From contig NC_014219.1 of NCBI RefSeq assembly GCF_000093085.1, forward strand, positions 3,340,384 through 3,404,383: DNA of 64,000 nt, written 5' to 3'. The position numbers and the translations under genes are program-made. Positions 41,066-50,269 of this stretch are shown in pieces (position 1 is the first letter of the stretch; each line of letters opens with the position of its first letter). This DNA is from [Bacillus] selenitireducens MLS10 (GTDB taxonomy: Bacteria > Bacillota > Bacilli > Bacillales > Salisediminibacteriaceae). The notes under the pieces were generated by a model, which worked only from the letters and a program-made list of their open reading frames with translations, searched no databases and was not told the DNA's origin.

Positions 41066-41506
41066 TCAATTGTCTTCCTTGTCACCAAGGGCAAACATCA
41101 GCTCCGCTTCTGCGACGGTCTGGCCGTCCACGGATGCCGTTGCCTTCCCTTTCCCGATCGGTCCTTTAAAGCGGATGATCTCCACTTCAAGCTTCAGCTG
41201 ATCTCCGGGTTTGACCTGTGCTTTGAATCGGCATTTATCAATACCGGCAAAAAACGCAAGCCGTCCGCGGTTTTCTTCGGGCTTCAGCATTGCCACAGCG
41301 CCTACTTGGGCGAGCGCTTCAATGATCAGGACGCCGGGCATGACCGGGTAATCCGGAAAGTGGCCGTTGAAAAATTCTTCATTCGCGGTCACGTTTTTAA
41401 TGCCTGTCGCTGACTTGCCTTCTTCGACGTCAAGGATCTTATCCACGAGCAAAAACGGATAGCGATGCGGGATAATCTCTTTGATTGCCGTAATATCGAG
41501 CTCCAT
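41066..41506 (-). CDS. fabZ: 3-hydroxyacyl-ACP dehydratase FabZ
   Basis: A 146-residue hot-dog fold dehydratase of type II fatty acid synthesis. The N-terminus [18 protein letters not shown] and the active-site motif [20 protein letters not shown] (H49 and E63) are diagnostic of FabZ. It removes water from 3-hydroxyacyl-ACP. Its place after flhO-flhP and the EpuA-like gene matches Bacillus, where fabZ (ywpB) follows flhP. ATG 41506 has AGGAGG 8 bases upstream; a longer frame to 41602 crosses the upstream terminator. Confidence 0.95.
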   Translation of the reverse strand: MELDITAIKEIIPHRYPFLLVDKILDVEEGKSATGIKNVTANEEFFNGHFPDYPVMPGVLIIEALAQVGAVAMLKPEENRGRLAFFAGIDKCRFKAQVKPGDQLKLEVEIIRFKGPIGKGKATASVDGQTVAEAELMFALGDKEDN

Positions 41507-41591
41507 AATTATGACCTCCTCATAATTGTTGCTGCTATTTATTGTACACGGCTTTTTGGAGTCATGCAAGACAGAAATCAGGCAAACAAAA

Positions 41592-41625
41592 ACCCGGTTC
41601 ATCAGTTTTTGACTGACAACCGGGT
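41592..41625 (-). terminator. Terminator between EpuA-like gene and fabZ
   Basis: ACCCGGTT pairs with AACCGGGT, with an inner TCAG/CTGA pairing, and TTTTTGTTTG follows on the minus strand. Confidence 0.78.
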
Positions 41626-41630
41626 CTTAT

Positions 41631-42071
41631 TCAGCGTTCGCGTTCAAATTCCGTATCCTGAAAAATAATGTCGTGAATATACCACCAGGTTTCCGGGTCG
41701 AGGACATCCATGTAATCGCCACCGTCGCCGACAATGCCATATCCGACCATAGCTCCGAGAAGCACTGCGCCGGCTGTAAGCGCGAGTATAATCAAAACTC
41801 TTAAGATAATCGGGAATCGCCGCATACGGTATTTCTTTTTCCGTTTGCGTTTCTTCTTCCCATCCTCCCCGTCCTCATCCCTGCTTTGCTCCTCGTGATC
41901 CTTAGAACGGAGGCGGGTCTCCTCTTCTGTCTCTTTTTGATCTGGCGCATTCAGAGGGTCCGGACGAAACTGCTTAATGCCTGTATGGTCACGGGCAACC
42001 CGTTCCATCGGTTTGGTTGAACCATTCGATTTGCGGACTCCGTTATCATTGTTTTGTTCTTTAGGACTCAT
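41631..42071 (-). CDS. EpuA-like (DUF) membrane protein annotated in Bacillus as RNA polymerase-associated
   Basis: A 146-residue protein. The N-terminal ~85 residues are hydrophilic and highly charged, ending in a basic run (GKKKRKRKKKYRMRRF). One membrane helix (PIILRVLIILALTAGAVLLG) then leads to AMVGYGIVGDGGDYMDVLDP and ETWWYIHDIIFQD, the pattern of the EpuA/PF11772-type family that is often labelled DNA-directed RNA polymerase subunit beta in Bacillus genomes. Its function is not established. ATG 42071 follows AAGGAG at 8 bases. It lies between flhP and fabZ, its usual position. Confidence 0.75.
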   Translation of the reverse strand: MSPKEQNNDNGVRKSNGSTKPMERVARDHTGIKQFRPDPLNAPDQKETEEETRLRSKDHEEQSRDEDGEDGKKKRKRKKKYRMRRFPIILRVLIILALTAGAVLLGAMVGYGIVGDGGDYMDVLDPETWWYIHDIIFQDTEFERER

Positions 42072-42127
42072 GGCTGTAACTCCTTCTTTCACTGCAGTCA
42101 ACCATCCGGACGACCGCCCGGAAACAG

Positions 42128-42958
42128 TTAGCGAAGATTCGTGACCAGACCTTTCATCTGATCGGTGATCCCGATGGCGCTCGCGTTAAACTGATAGGCA
42201 CGCTGCGCTTCGATCATGGACGTCATTTCCCTGCTCATATCCACATTCGACATTTCCAAGGCTCGCTGTAGCACCACATTTTCTCCAACTGCATCTTCAA
42301 GTACATCGTCAAAGCCGAGCCCGAGTTCATCGAGATCGCCAAAGACAAAATTATTCTCTCCGACATTTTGAAGTAATTGAGGACGTGTAATGTTCACCAT
42401 CTGAAATTGACCAATATCCACTTCTTCATCTTCTGCGAAATTCACTCTCACGGTCCCGTTATTCAGTACGGTTACACCTTCATTCGGCACAGGGACAACA
42501 AGCGGTTCACCATCAGCACCAAGGACGAAATCCCCCTGGGAATTGACGATGAAGTTTTCTGCATCATCGGCAGGGTTCGGGGTGTAGTAGAAGTTTCCTT
42601 CTCTGGTGAACCGTCGGTTGCCCTCTTCATCCGGGGCAATCTCAAAGAAGTAGCCTTTTTCGGTCATGGCGAAATCCAGATCCCGGCCGGTTTCACGAAT
42701 AGCCCCCTGATCAAACCGGATTTCCGTCTGTCCGGCGATGGCGCCTGTTCCCCGGCGTATGCCAAGAGGCGTATCCCGGCCGCCTTCAAACTCCGTTCTG
42801 TTCAGGTTATTGACCTGTTGGAACAAAAGATCATTAAAGCTCACATCCCGGCGCTTAAAGCCGATCGTATTGACGTTGGCCAGGTTGTTCCCGACGGTAT
42901 CAAGCTTTTTTTGCAATTGACCCATGGTCACTGCGGAGTTAATCATGGACTGATTCAT
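42128..42958 (-). CDS. flhP: Flagellar hook-basal body protein FlhP
   Basis: A 276-residue FlgG/FlgE-like rod or hook protein. The conserved N-terminus (MGQLQKKLDTVGNNLANVNT, IGFKRRDVSFNDLL) and C-terminus (EMSNVDMSREMTSMIEAQRA, YQFNASAIG) frame a central variable domain, as in axial flagellar proteins. In Bacillus, flhO-flhP lies after mbl and both encode rod proteins of the basal body. It follows flhO by 27 bases. Presence of both genes suggests a flagellated cell, with the main flagellar operon elsewhere. Confidence 0.92.
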   Translation of the reverse strand: MNQSMINSAVTMGQLQKKLDTVGNNLANVNTIGFKRRDVSFNDLLFQQVNNLNRTEFEGGRDTPLGIRRGTGAIAGQTEIRFDQGAIRETGRDLDFAMTEKGYFFEIAPDEEGNRRFTREGNFYYTPNPADDAENFIVNSQGDFVLGADGEPLVVPVPNEGVTVLNNGTVRVNFAEDEEVDIGQFQMVNITRPQLLQNVGENNFVFGDLDELGLGFDDVLEDAVGENVVLQRALEMSNVDMSREMTSMIEAQRAYQFNASAIGITDQMKGLVTNLR

Positions 42959-42985
42959 AGGAGGTTTCCCCTTTCTTGATCACCA

Positions 42986-43819
42986 TTATCTGATGCGGCC
43001 AATGTCGTTGACAGCACGTTCAAGGCTCTGATCATAGGCTTGCAGCACCTTCTGGTTTGCTTCGAAGTTTCTGAGGGCAGCCATCATCTGTGTCATCGTC
43101 TGGCCCGCGTCCACATTGGAACGCTCGAGATAGCCCTGCTGGAGCTGATAAAGCACGTCATCATTGCCGATGGCAGAAGCGATCGCTTCATCGCCATCAT
43201 ACCTCAGAAAACCGCTGCCTTCCTTGACGAGAAGGCCCGGATCCGGAATCAGCATAATATCTATCTGACCGAGAAACACTTCATCTGCATCGTCTGTGAA
43301 GATTTCGCCGTTCTGGTTCACCCTGAAATCCTCGTTCCCGACTTCGATCGGTGCACCATCCGTATCAAGGACGTAGTGACCGGTCCCCATTGTCAGAAAG
43401 CCGTCACTGTCAACGGTGAAGTCACCGTTACGCGTATAGCGGATGTCGCCGTCGTCGTTTTGAATCTGAAAGGCGAGCATGCCCGGGAGTCCCGAGTCTT
43501 CATCCATCGGGGTTTCTCCCTGTAAGAGAGCGATATCCGTTGAATTTGTCGTTTCCATCAGATCCCCCTGCCGGAAATTCGGCGTGCGCTCCTGCATATA
43601 GACCCCTGTTGAGAGTTCGCCGATGACCGGGCTTCTGCGGCCCGGGAACTGATGGTCCGTGCCCATTGCCTGGATCAGCATATTCGGAAATGTCCGAAGA
43701 GACCCCTGGTCCGCTTTGAAACCCGGCGTATTGACATTCGCTATGTTATTACTCAGCATTTCCTGATTGCGCTGCTGGGAAATCATCCCTGCACCGGCTG
43801 TGTATAATCCACGAAGCAT
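42986..43819 (-). CDS. flhO: Flagellar hook-basal body protein FlhO
   Basis: A 277-residue axial flagellar protein with the N-terminal GLYTAGAGMISQQRNQEMLS then NNIANVNTPGFKAD and the C-terminal LQQGYLERSNVDAGQTMTQM segments of the rod/hook family. The order mbl-flhO-flhP is the same as in Bacillus subtilis. The start at ATG 43819 follows GAGGTGAG. It lies 56 bases after mbl on the same strand and is likely read from the same transcript. Confidence 0.92.
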   Translation of the reverse strand: MLRGLYTAGAGMISQQRNQEMLSNNIANVNTPGFKADQGSLRTFPNMLIQAMGTDHQFPGRRSPVIGELSTGVYMQERTPNFRQGDLMETTNSTDIALLQGETPMDEDSGLPGMLAFQIQNDDGDIRYTRNGDFTVDSDGFLTMGTGHYVLDTDGAPIEVGNEDFRVNQNGEIFTDDADEVFLGQIDIMLIPDPGLLVKEGSGFLRYDGDEAIASAIGNDDVLYQLQQGYLERSNVDAGQTMTQMMAALRNFEANQKVLQAYDQSLERAVNDIGRIR

Positions 43820-43875
43820 CGCGGCTCACCTCACTGATCGGTTTATGGTCGTGCCTCTCATGAATGACGGTCCGT

Positions 43876-44877
43876 TTACACGCTCATGTTCTTCTTTATG
43901 CGATCAAGATTCTCGAGCATAATCCCGGTTCCGATCGCCACGCAGTCCATCGGGTTCTCCGCAACCATCACCGGCACTTTCAGCTCATCAGAGAGGAGTC
44001 TGTCGATGCCGTGGAGATAAGCACCCCCGCCGGTAATAATAACGCCGCGGTCGATGATATCCGCGCTCAGTTCAGGCGGCGTCTTTTCAAGGACGTTCTT
44101 CGCTGCCTGTACGATCTGGTCGACGGCTTCCTCCATCGACACACGAACCTCTTCAGAGCGGACCGTGATCGTTCTTGGCAGACCGCTGACAAGGTCACGG
44201 CCGCGGATATCTATCGCTTCATCCCGTGAATTCGGATAGGCCGTGCCGACTTCTTTCTTGATGTCTTCAGCCGTCCGCTCCCCGATCAGAAGCTTGTATT
44301 CTTTTTTGATATAGGCAAGGATGTCCTGGTCAAAGCGGTCACCTGCCACTTTGATCGACTGGGCCGTCACGATGTCCCCCATGGAGAGGACCGCAACGTC
44401 TGTCGTTCCCCCGCCGATATCAATCACCATGTTTCCGCTCGGCTGATAAATATCCATACCTGCGCCGACTGCGGCAACCTTTGGTTCTTCTTCGATGTAG
44501 ACGTTCTTCCCGCCGCTTTTCTCTGCAGCTTCACGAATCGCCTTCTGCTCAACGGACGTGATGTTCGTCGGGCAACAGATCAGAATCCGCGGCTTCGTAA
44601 ACCAGCCTTTGACGCGGACTTTGTCAAGGAAGTGTTTGAGCATGGATTCCGTCGTTTCAAAATCGGCGATGACGCCGTCTTTCAACGGACGGGTTGCGAC
44701 GATGTTGCCAGGCGTCCGGCCGACCATGCGGAAGGCTTCATCCCCGACTGCGAGAACCCTGCCTGTTGAGTTGTCAATGGCTACGACAGACGGTTCATTC
44801 AGTACAATGCCCCGTCCTTTCACATGAATTAATACGTTTGCTGTTCCCAAGTCAATTCCGATATCTCTTCCTAACAT
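43876..44877 (-). CDS. mbl: Rod-shape determining protein Mbl (MreB family actin)
   Basis: A 333-residue bacterial actin, the same length as Bacillus subtilis Mbl. The actin-fold phosphate loops (GIDLGTANVLIHVKGRG, DIGGGTTDVAVLS) and ITGGGAYLHGIDRLL are clear, and synteny with flhO, flhP and fabZ supports Mbl rather than MreB. It forms membrane-bound filaments that guide side-wall peptidoglycan synthesis. ATG 44877 has AGGAGG about 11 bases upstream. In most spore-forming relatives spoIIID lies just upstream of mbl; here murA does. Confidence 0.94.
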   Translation of the reverse strand: MLGRDIGIDLGTANVLIHVKGRGIVLNEPSVVAIDNSTGRVLAVGDEAFRMVGRTPGNIVATRPLKDGVIADFETTESMLKHFLDKVRVKGWFTKPRILICCPTNITSVEQKAIREAAEKSGGKNVYIEEEPKVAAVGAGMDIYQPSGNMVIDIGGGTTDVAVLSMGDIVTAQSIKVAGDRFDQDILAYIKKEYKLLIGERTAEDIKKEVGTAYPNSRDEAIDIRGRDLVSGLPRTITVRSEEVRVSMEEAVDQIVQAAKNVLEKTPPELSADIIDRGVIITGGGAYLHGIDRLLSDELKVPVMVAENPMDCVAIGTGIMLENLDRIKKNMSV

Positions 44878-45062
44878 AATCGTTTCGTCCTCCTGACATC
44901 CGTCGCGAATTCTATGTAGCTGTGGCACTCGATTCGAACAGGTTTATTCCATTTACTCATTTTATCATAAATCAGACAGGAACAGGACCATCCGCAGTGA
45001 AAAAAACGTGCGAATGGTCCTTCATGTCCCTGAACGCCTTCACGTGTAAGGGGAAATGACTT

Positions 45063-46379
45063 TTACTTTTTGAGCGCTGCTTCCTTCGCTTTATCCGCAG
45101 CTTCCGCTTCTGCCGTTTCGTCTACCCGCTCAATCTCGGCACCGAGGGCCTTCAGTTTTCCTGAGAAGTCCACGTAGCCTCGGTCAATATGACGAAGTTC
45201 GGTTACGCGGGTGTAGCCGTCTGCCACGAGTCCGGCAAGAATAAGGGCCGCGCCTGCACGAAGATCCGTTGCCATGACTTCAGCACCTTGAAGCTTTGCA
45301 TCACCGCTGACCATCGCCGAGCGCGCTTCGATTTTCACATCCGCATTCATGCGTCGGAATTCTTCCACATGCATAAAGCGGTTCTCGAAGACGGTTTCTG
45401 TAATGACACTCGTTCCCTCGGCAACAAGCATCATCGCCATCATCTGCGACTGCATGTCTGTCGGGAAACCGGGATGCGGCATCGTTTTGATGTCCACAGC
45501 CTTCAGTTTCTCAGGACCGATGACGCGGACGCCGGTTGATTCTTCATAAATGATGACACCCATTTCCGTCATCTTCGCAATGAGCGGTCGGATGTGTTCC
45601 GTCAGGACGTTTTCAACGAGCACGTTCCCACCGGTGATTGCCGCCGCCACCATAAAGGTGCCCGCTTCAATCCGGTCCGGAATAATGGTATGCACGGCGC
45701 CGTTTAACTCTTCGACACCTTCAATTTTAATGGTGCCTGTTCCGGCACCGCGGACTTTTGCGCCCATGGCATTTAAATAATTGGCAAGATCTACGATTTC
45801 CGGCTCTTGGGCCGCGTTTTCAATCACGGTAGTGCCAAGTGCCATCGTGGCTGCCATCATGATGTTTTCCGTTGCACCGACGCTCGGGAAGTCAAGATAG
45901 ACTTTCCCGCCGTAAAGACGGTCTTCCACTTTCGCTTCGATAAAGCCGCTGCCGATTTCAACCGTCGCACCCATTGCTTCAAAGCCTTTCAGGTGCTGAT
46001 CGATCGGACGTGAGCCGATGGCACAGCCGCCTGGAAGGGCGATTCTGGCGTGCCCTTTTCGGGCAAGAAGCGGTCCCATAACAAGGAATGATGCGCGCAT
46101 CTTCCTGACAAATTCAAACGGTGCTTCAATATCAAGATCGTCTTGTGCATCGACTTCAATGCTTCCGCTTGCCTCATCATACGTAACCGATACATTCAGA
46201 TTACGCAACACTTCGTTAATCGTATAGACATCAGCGAGTGACGGTACATCATGAATCGTACTCGTCCCTTTCCCGCCGAGTAATGATGCTGCAATGACGG
46301 GTAAAACTGCATTTTTAGCGCCTTCAATCCGGACAGTGCCTGTCAAAGGCTGTCCGCCGCGTACAATAATTTTTTCCAA
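45063..46379 (-). CDS. murA: UDP-N-acetylglucosamine 1-carboxyvinyltransferase MurA
   Basis: A 438-residue MurA, the first committed enzyme of peptidoglycan synthesis. Markers are [20 protein letters not shown] and the catalytic Cys C119 in [16 protein letters not shown], the fosfomycin target. The start codon is TTG at 46379: TGGAGGG lies 7 bases upstream and the protein then begins at the conserved KIIVRGG, whereas upstream frames have no ribosome binding site. The C-terminus carries a short Ala, Glu and Lys-rich tail ([17 protein letters not shown]). It follows the DUF1146 gene as in Bacillus. Confidence 0.94.
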   Translation of the reverse strand: MEKIIVRGGQPLTGTVRIEGAKNAVLPVIAASLLGGKGTSTIHDVPSLADVYTINEVLRNLNVSVTYDEASGSIEVDAQDDLDIEAPFEFVRKMRASFLVMGPLLARKGHARIALPGGCAIGSRPIDQHLKGFEAMGATVEIGSGFIEAKVEDRLYGGKVYLDFPSVGATENIMMAATMALGTTVIENAAQEPEIVDLANYLNAMGAKVRGAGTGTIKIEGVEELNGAVHTIIPDRIEAGTFMVAAAITGGNVLVENVLTEHIRPLIAKMTEMGVIIYEESTGVRVIGPEKLKAVDIKTMPHPGFPTDMQSQMMAMMLVAEGTSVITETVFENRFMHVEEFRRMNADVKIEARSAMVSGDAKLQGAEVMATDLRAGAALILAGLVADGYTRVTELRHIDRGYVDFSGKLKALGAEIERVDETAEAEAADKAKEAALKK

Positions 46380-46584
46380 TATCGTTCCCTCCAGGTCCAT
46401 TTCATGGCTCAATGGTTTTCACATTCGTTTTCATGTGCATATTCGTGTGCAAGATTTCATTCATTACGTGCATCCTGAATGACAAAAAGATGCACTCAAA
46501 ACAGTTTAGACGTTATCGGTTACAGATCGGTTACAGTGATTGAATAATCTTTACCGGTTGAATCTGACCGCCTTTCGTTCTCCG

Positions 46585-46818
46585 TCAAAAGAGAAAACGC
46601 AAAGACTGTGACCAGTTCAGGTAATTCAGGATAAAGCCGGTAATGAGATACGTCAGTGCAATGGTCAAAATAACCAGGAACGCCTTCGCTCTCAGTCCTT
46701 CCGGGTCTTTCACAAAGAGTTCCATCCGGATGGCCTGCACAGACCACCAGACGATGACGAGTACCATCAGGCTGATCAGAATGTTGAACAGTGATTGTTG
46801 GCCGAGTTGATCGATCAT
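46585..46818 (-). CDS. DUF1146 family membrane protein (YwzB-like)
   Basis: A 77-residue protein with two hydrophobic helices (NILISLMVLVIVWWSVQAIR and KAFLVILTIALTYLITGFIL). The size, the VWWSVQAIRMELF motif and position just upstream of murA match YwzB/DUF1146 proteins of Bacillus, whose function is unknown. GGAGG lies 11 bases before ATG 46818. A longer frame on the same strand in another register overlaps it but has no such support. Confidence 0.85.
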   Translation of the reverse strand: MIDQLGQQSLFNILISLMVLVIVWWSVQAIRMELFVKDPEGLRAKAFLVILTIALTYLITGFILNYLNWSQSLRFLF

Positions 46819-46961
46819 AATTACAGGTGCCTCCAGTGTATCGAGCTGATGTCGCGTCAGACGCTGCCAAGGAGCGTTTGGGTGTTTATGTAAAGGAAGT
46901 TACATTTCTCCTGTCTAGCACCGTCTGAAGTACATTACCCGTCAGTTGTTGATTTAATCAT

Positions 46962-46970
46962 GTTATAGCA
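46962..46970 (-). promoter_or_regulatory. Extended -10 promoter for the DUF1146-murA unit
   Basis: The minus strand reads TGCTATAAC, an extended -10 element. The start of transcription would lie about 135 bases before the DUF1146 gene. No clear -35 box is present, which an extended -10 can tolerate. Confidence 0.45.
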
Positions 46971-47202
46971 AAAACAGGACATATGCCATAACAACAACCA
47001 TCATAAAACATTCACCAATCTTTTACTACTGATTTTGGGCATGTTTCACAAAAAAAAGATAGGACTATTTAATCATTTTTGCGTTTTGTCGAACGTCCGT
47101 TGTGGGTTATTCTCCAGAAAAGACCCTCACTGCTCCGAATCCTTTTTCCTGTAAGGGGTTTCAATTTTTGCGTTTCACCGAAAAGCAAATGGAGTAAAAA
47201 AG

Positions 47203-47255
47203 AAAAACCGCCTGAAGGAAGCAGGGAAGTCCCTGCCGTCTGTTTCAGGCGGTTT
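47203..47255 (-). terminator. Terminator of the nuo operon
   Basis: AAACCGCCTGAA pairs with TTCAGGCGGTTT and an inner GCAGGG/CCCTGC hairpin stacks within. The minus strand continues TTTTCTTTTTTAC. Confidence 0.88.
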
Positions 47256-47268
47256 CGTTCGTCAGGCT

Positions 47269-48726
47269 TTAGAAGAATGCCATCCAGTTGAACTGGGTGA
47301 AGATATTGAACAACAGATTCGGCAATACACCGAGAATGATTGTTGCTGCAAGGGTAATGGATACCACTGCATTGATGCTTGTCGGCACCTTCAATGTTTC
47401 ATCATTTGCTTTTGGTTCTACCATGAACATCTGCTTCATCACACCGAAGTAGTAGAAGAAGCTGATGATGGATGTGACAATCATGATGATGGCAAGCCAG
47501 AGCATATCGCCTGTAATGGCCAGGATGAAGATATTCGCTTTGCCGATAAATCCTGCCGTAAACGGCATCCCTGCCAGGGACAGGAAGAAGATCGTCAGGG
47601 CGATGGCCATATACGGAGACCGCTTGTACAGTCCTGCAAACGCATCGAGCCCCGTTTTACCGCCTGCATCCTCTGTGACGAGGGTGATGATGGCAAAGGC
47701 ACCGAGCGTCATGAGCACGTAGGCCACGGAATAGAAGGCAATGATGTTCGTTGATGCATTGCCGAGAACCGTTGCGAGCGGAACGAGGAGGTAACCGGCC
47801 TGTGCAATGCCGGAGAAGGCCATGAGGCGCTTAATGTCCGTCTGCGTCAGGGCGATGAAGTTACCGGTAATCATCGTAATCGCTGCAAGGGTCGCGATGA
47901 TGAACGCCCACTCCTCAAACACGCCGCCAAATCCGATGGTGAATACACGGATGACGATGGCGAACCCGGCCAGCTTGGAAACCGCTGACAGAAATCCGGT
48001 GATCGGAGTCGGAGCACCATAATACACGTCCGGTGCCCACATGTGGAACGGTACGGCGGAAATCTTAAAGCCGAACCCGGCGAGCATCATGACAAAGGCA
48101 ATGATCATCATTTGCGGGTAATCCGCAAAGAGTTCAGGCATAACCTGTCCGATTTCATATACGTTCGTTGTCCCGGTCAGTCCAAACAGGAAGGACATCC
48201 CGTAGAGGATGAAGGCCGAAGCCGTTCCCCCGAGGACCAGGTATTTAATAGCTGCTTCTGTGGAGCTTGTGTTGTACTTTTTGAATCCGGCTAATGCGTA
48301 AGACGAAATACTTAAAATTTCCAGACCGATGAAGAGCGTGATGAGGTCTGCAGAAGAGACCATGATCATCCCACCGAGTGCTGTAAACAGCAGGATGGAA
48401 TAATACTCGCCCTGATACATATCATCGTTATTGTCCAGAAAGTGGAGACTCGACAGAATGACGAGTGCCACACCAATCAGGATGATCAGTTTAAACACCA
48501 TCGCGAATGGATCAACAATGAACGTTGCACCGATGCTCCCGGGCGTTGTGTTCATCACAACGACAAGGACCGCGGTCACGGCGAGGGACAACACGGAAAG
48601 ATGCCCGATAAACGGCTTCTTCCGGTGGATCCCAGTCATAAAGTCCAAAGTGAACACGAGTAGTGCCAGTGCGCCTAAGACGATTTCCGGAGTCATTAAA
48701 GACCAATCTGCGTTAAAAGCTAACAT
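47269..48726 (-). CDS. nuoN: NADH-quinone oxidoreductase subunit N
   Basis: A 485-residue membrane subunit of complex I, one of the antiporter-like proton-pumping subunits. Motifs LITLFIGLEILSISSYALAG, KYLVLGGTASAFILYGMSFL and LMAFSGIAQAGYLL fit NuoN, and its place after nuoM as last gene of the operon fits too. GGGGG lies 8 bases before ATG 48726. A strong terminator follows. Confidence 0.93.
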   Translation of the reverse strand: MLAFNADWSLMTPEIVLGALALLVFTLDFMTGIHRKKPFIGHLSVLSLAVTAVLVVVMNTTPGSIGATFIVDPFAMVFKLIILIGVALVILSSLHFLDNNDDMYQGEYYSILLFTALGGMIMVSSADLITLFIGLEILSISSYALAGFKKYNTSSTEAAIKYLVLGGTASAFILYGMSFLFGLTGTTNVYEIGQVMPELFADYPQMMIIAFVMMLAGFGFKISAVPFHMWAPDVYYGAPTPITGFLSAVSKLAGFAIVIRVFTIGFGGVFEEWAFIIATLAAITMITGNFIALTQTDIKRLMAFSGIAQAGYLLVPLATVLGNASTNIIAFYSVAYVLMTLGAFAIITLVTEDAGGKTGLDAFAGLYKRSPYMAIALTIFFLSLAGMPFTAGFIGKANIFILAITGDMLWLAIIMIVTSIISFFYYFGVMKQMFMVEPKANDETLKVPTSINAVVSITLAATIILGVLPNLLFNIFTQFNWMAFF

Positions 48727-48730
48727 GTCT

Positions 48731-50269
48731 TTAACCCCCTATCTTCGACACAAGGTCGATAACTGTAGTGTTAATGACGTCGCTCAGGATATACGGGTAA
48801 ACCCCGATGAGAATGATGAAGACAAAGAGCCCCACCATCGGAACGTATTCCATTGGACGTGCGTCCTTAAGACCGGCATACTTTTCGTTCATCGGACCAA
48901 ATGTTGTCCGCTGCATCGCCCACAGAAGATACGCTGCAGTCAGGATAATCCCGAGGGCTGCAACCACGCCGATGGCTGTTGCTGCCGGAATGACGTCTGC
49001 AGAAGCACCGAAGATCCCGATGAAGGCAAGCAGTTCACTGACGAAGCCTGACAGTCCCGGAAGACCGACAGAAGCCATAGCCGCCGCAAGCATAAAGCCT
49101 GCCAAGATCGGCACGGATTTCGACAGTCCGCCAAGTTCGGAGATCGTCCGTGTTTTTGTCCGTTCGTAGATCGCACCCACCATAAAGAAGAGAAGGGCTG
49201 AAATAAATCCGTGGGATACGAGCTGGAAGATCGCACCCTGCATACCTGCTTCAGTGAATGAGGCCACCCCGAGGAGGACAATCCCCATATGGGAAATACT
49301 TGAGTACGCAACGAGTGATTTCAAGTCGGTCTGAACAAGGGCGAGGAGGGCACCGTAAATGATGTTGACCACCCCGAGAATTGCAATCAGTGTCGCAAAG
49401 CGCGCTGCCTGGTCAGGCAGAATGCCGAAGCCGACACGGATCAGACCGTAGGCACCCATCTTCAAGAGGACACCGGCAAGAATCATACTAGCTGCAGTCG
49501 GTGCCTGTACGTGAGCATTTGGAAGCCACGTATGGAACGGGAACACCGGGAGCTTGATGGCGAATGCGATAAAGAGGAAGATGAACATCGCCCCTTTGAC
49601 GCTGCCCGTCAATACTTCAGGAACCATTGGGTTCGCATAGATTTCCGCAAGGCGGACAATGCTGAATGACGTTTCCTGGAACATCATCGCTTCTGCACCT
49701 TTGACAAAGATGGCGATGAAGGTCAGGAACATAATCCCTGAACCGAGTCCCGTGTAAACAAGGAACTTAAAGGATGCATATTCCCTGAGTTTGCCTCCCC
49801 AGATGCCGATCAGGAAGAACATCGGTATCAGCGTCAGTTCAAAGAACAGGAAGAACAAGAACATATCGAGGGCAACAAAGACCCCGAGCATCCCGGCCAG
49901 CAGAACGAGTGTCCAGATATAGAATTCCTTGACCCGTTTCTCAATGGAGAACGAAGCAAACAGGGCAAAGGTGGTGACGATGGTCGTCAGCACGATCAGC
50001 GGCATGGACAGACCGTCAACCCCGATTTCGAAGTTAATCTGCAAAAAGCCGATGTTGAACCATTCAATCACCGTATACATATCCGGCTGCATACCGGAAA
50101 TCGTGCGGTCAAATGAGCCCCAGATAATGAGGGACAGGACGAGTACGGCTCCGGATATGACCGTCGCCATGGATCGGATTGCGTTCTTGTGCTCATTCGG
50201 AATTGCAAGCAGGAGTAGTGCACCAACGAGTGGCAGGACGATGAGCCAGATTAATAAATTTCCAATCAT
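48731..50269 (-). CDS. nuoM: NADH-quinone oxidoreductase subunit M
   Basis: A 512-residue antiporter-like subunit of complex I with about 14 helices. VALDMFLFFLFFELTLIPMF, HTWLPNAHVQAPTAASMILA, and LKSLVAYSSISHMGIVLLG are conserved NuoM segments. It overlaps the nuoL stop by four bases (ATGA), so translation is coupled, and ends four bases before nuoN. It pumps protons (or, in some alkaliphiles, possibly sodium) across the membrane. Confidence 0.94.
   Translation of the reverse strand: MIGNLLIWLIVLPLVGALLLLAIPNEHKNAIRSMATVISGAVLVLSLIIWGSFDRTISGMQPDMYTVIEWFNIGFLQINFEIGVDGLSMPLIVLTTIVTTFALFASFSIEKRVKEFYIWTLVLLAGMLGVFVALDMFLFFLFFELTLIPMFFLIGIWGGKLREYASFKFLVYTGLGSGIMFLTFIAIFVKGAEAMMFQETSFSIVRLAEIYANPMVPEVLTGSVKGAMFIFLFIAFAIKLPVFPFHTWLPNAHVQAPTAASMILAGVLLKMGAYGLIRVGFGILPDQAARFATLIAILGVVNIIYGALLALVQTDLKSLVAYSSISHMGIVLLGVASFTEAGMQGAIFQLVSHGFISALLFFMVGAIYERTKTRTISELGGLSKSVPILAGFMLAAAMASVGLPGLSGFVSELLAFIGIFGASADVIPAATAIGVVAALGIILTAAYLLWAMQRTTFGPMNEKYAGLKDARPMEYVPMVGLFVFIILIGVYPYILSDVINTTVIDLVSKIGG

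Larger units (their letters stand above)
46819..47268. other. 450-base gap between nuoN and the DUF1146 gene
   Basis: The gap holds the nuoN terminator at its right end and a probable promoter of the DUF1146-murA unit. The rest is AT-rich; no open frame with a ribosome binding site and no RNA gene is recognised. Confidence 0.6.

Noticed and set aside
44985-45020. Terminator between murA and mbl
   Set aside because: GGACCAT-CGCA pairs with TGCG-ATGGTCC across one mismatch, but the poly-A/T run is in the loop and none follows the stem, so termination is not supported.
46520-46870. A 116-codon minus-strand frame overlapping the DUF1146 gene
   Set aside because: The 77-codon frame in the other register has the ribosome binding site, two membrane helices and conserved synteny with murA.
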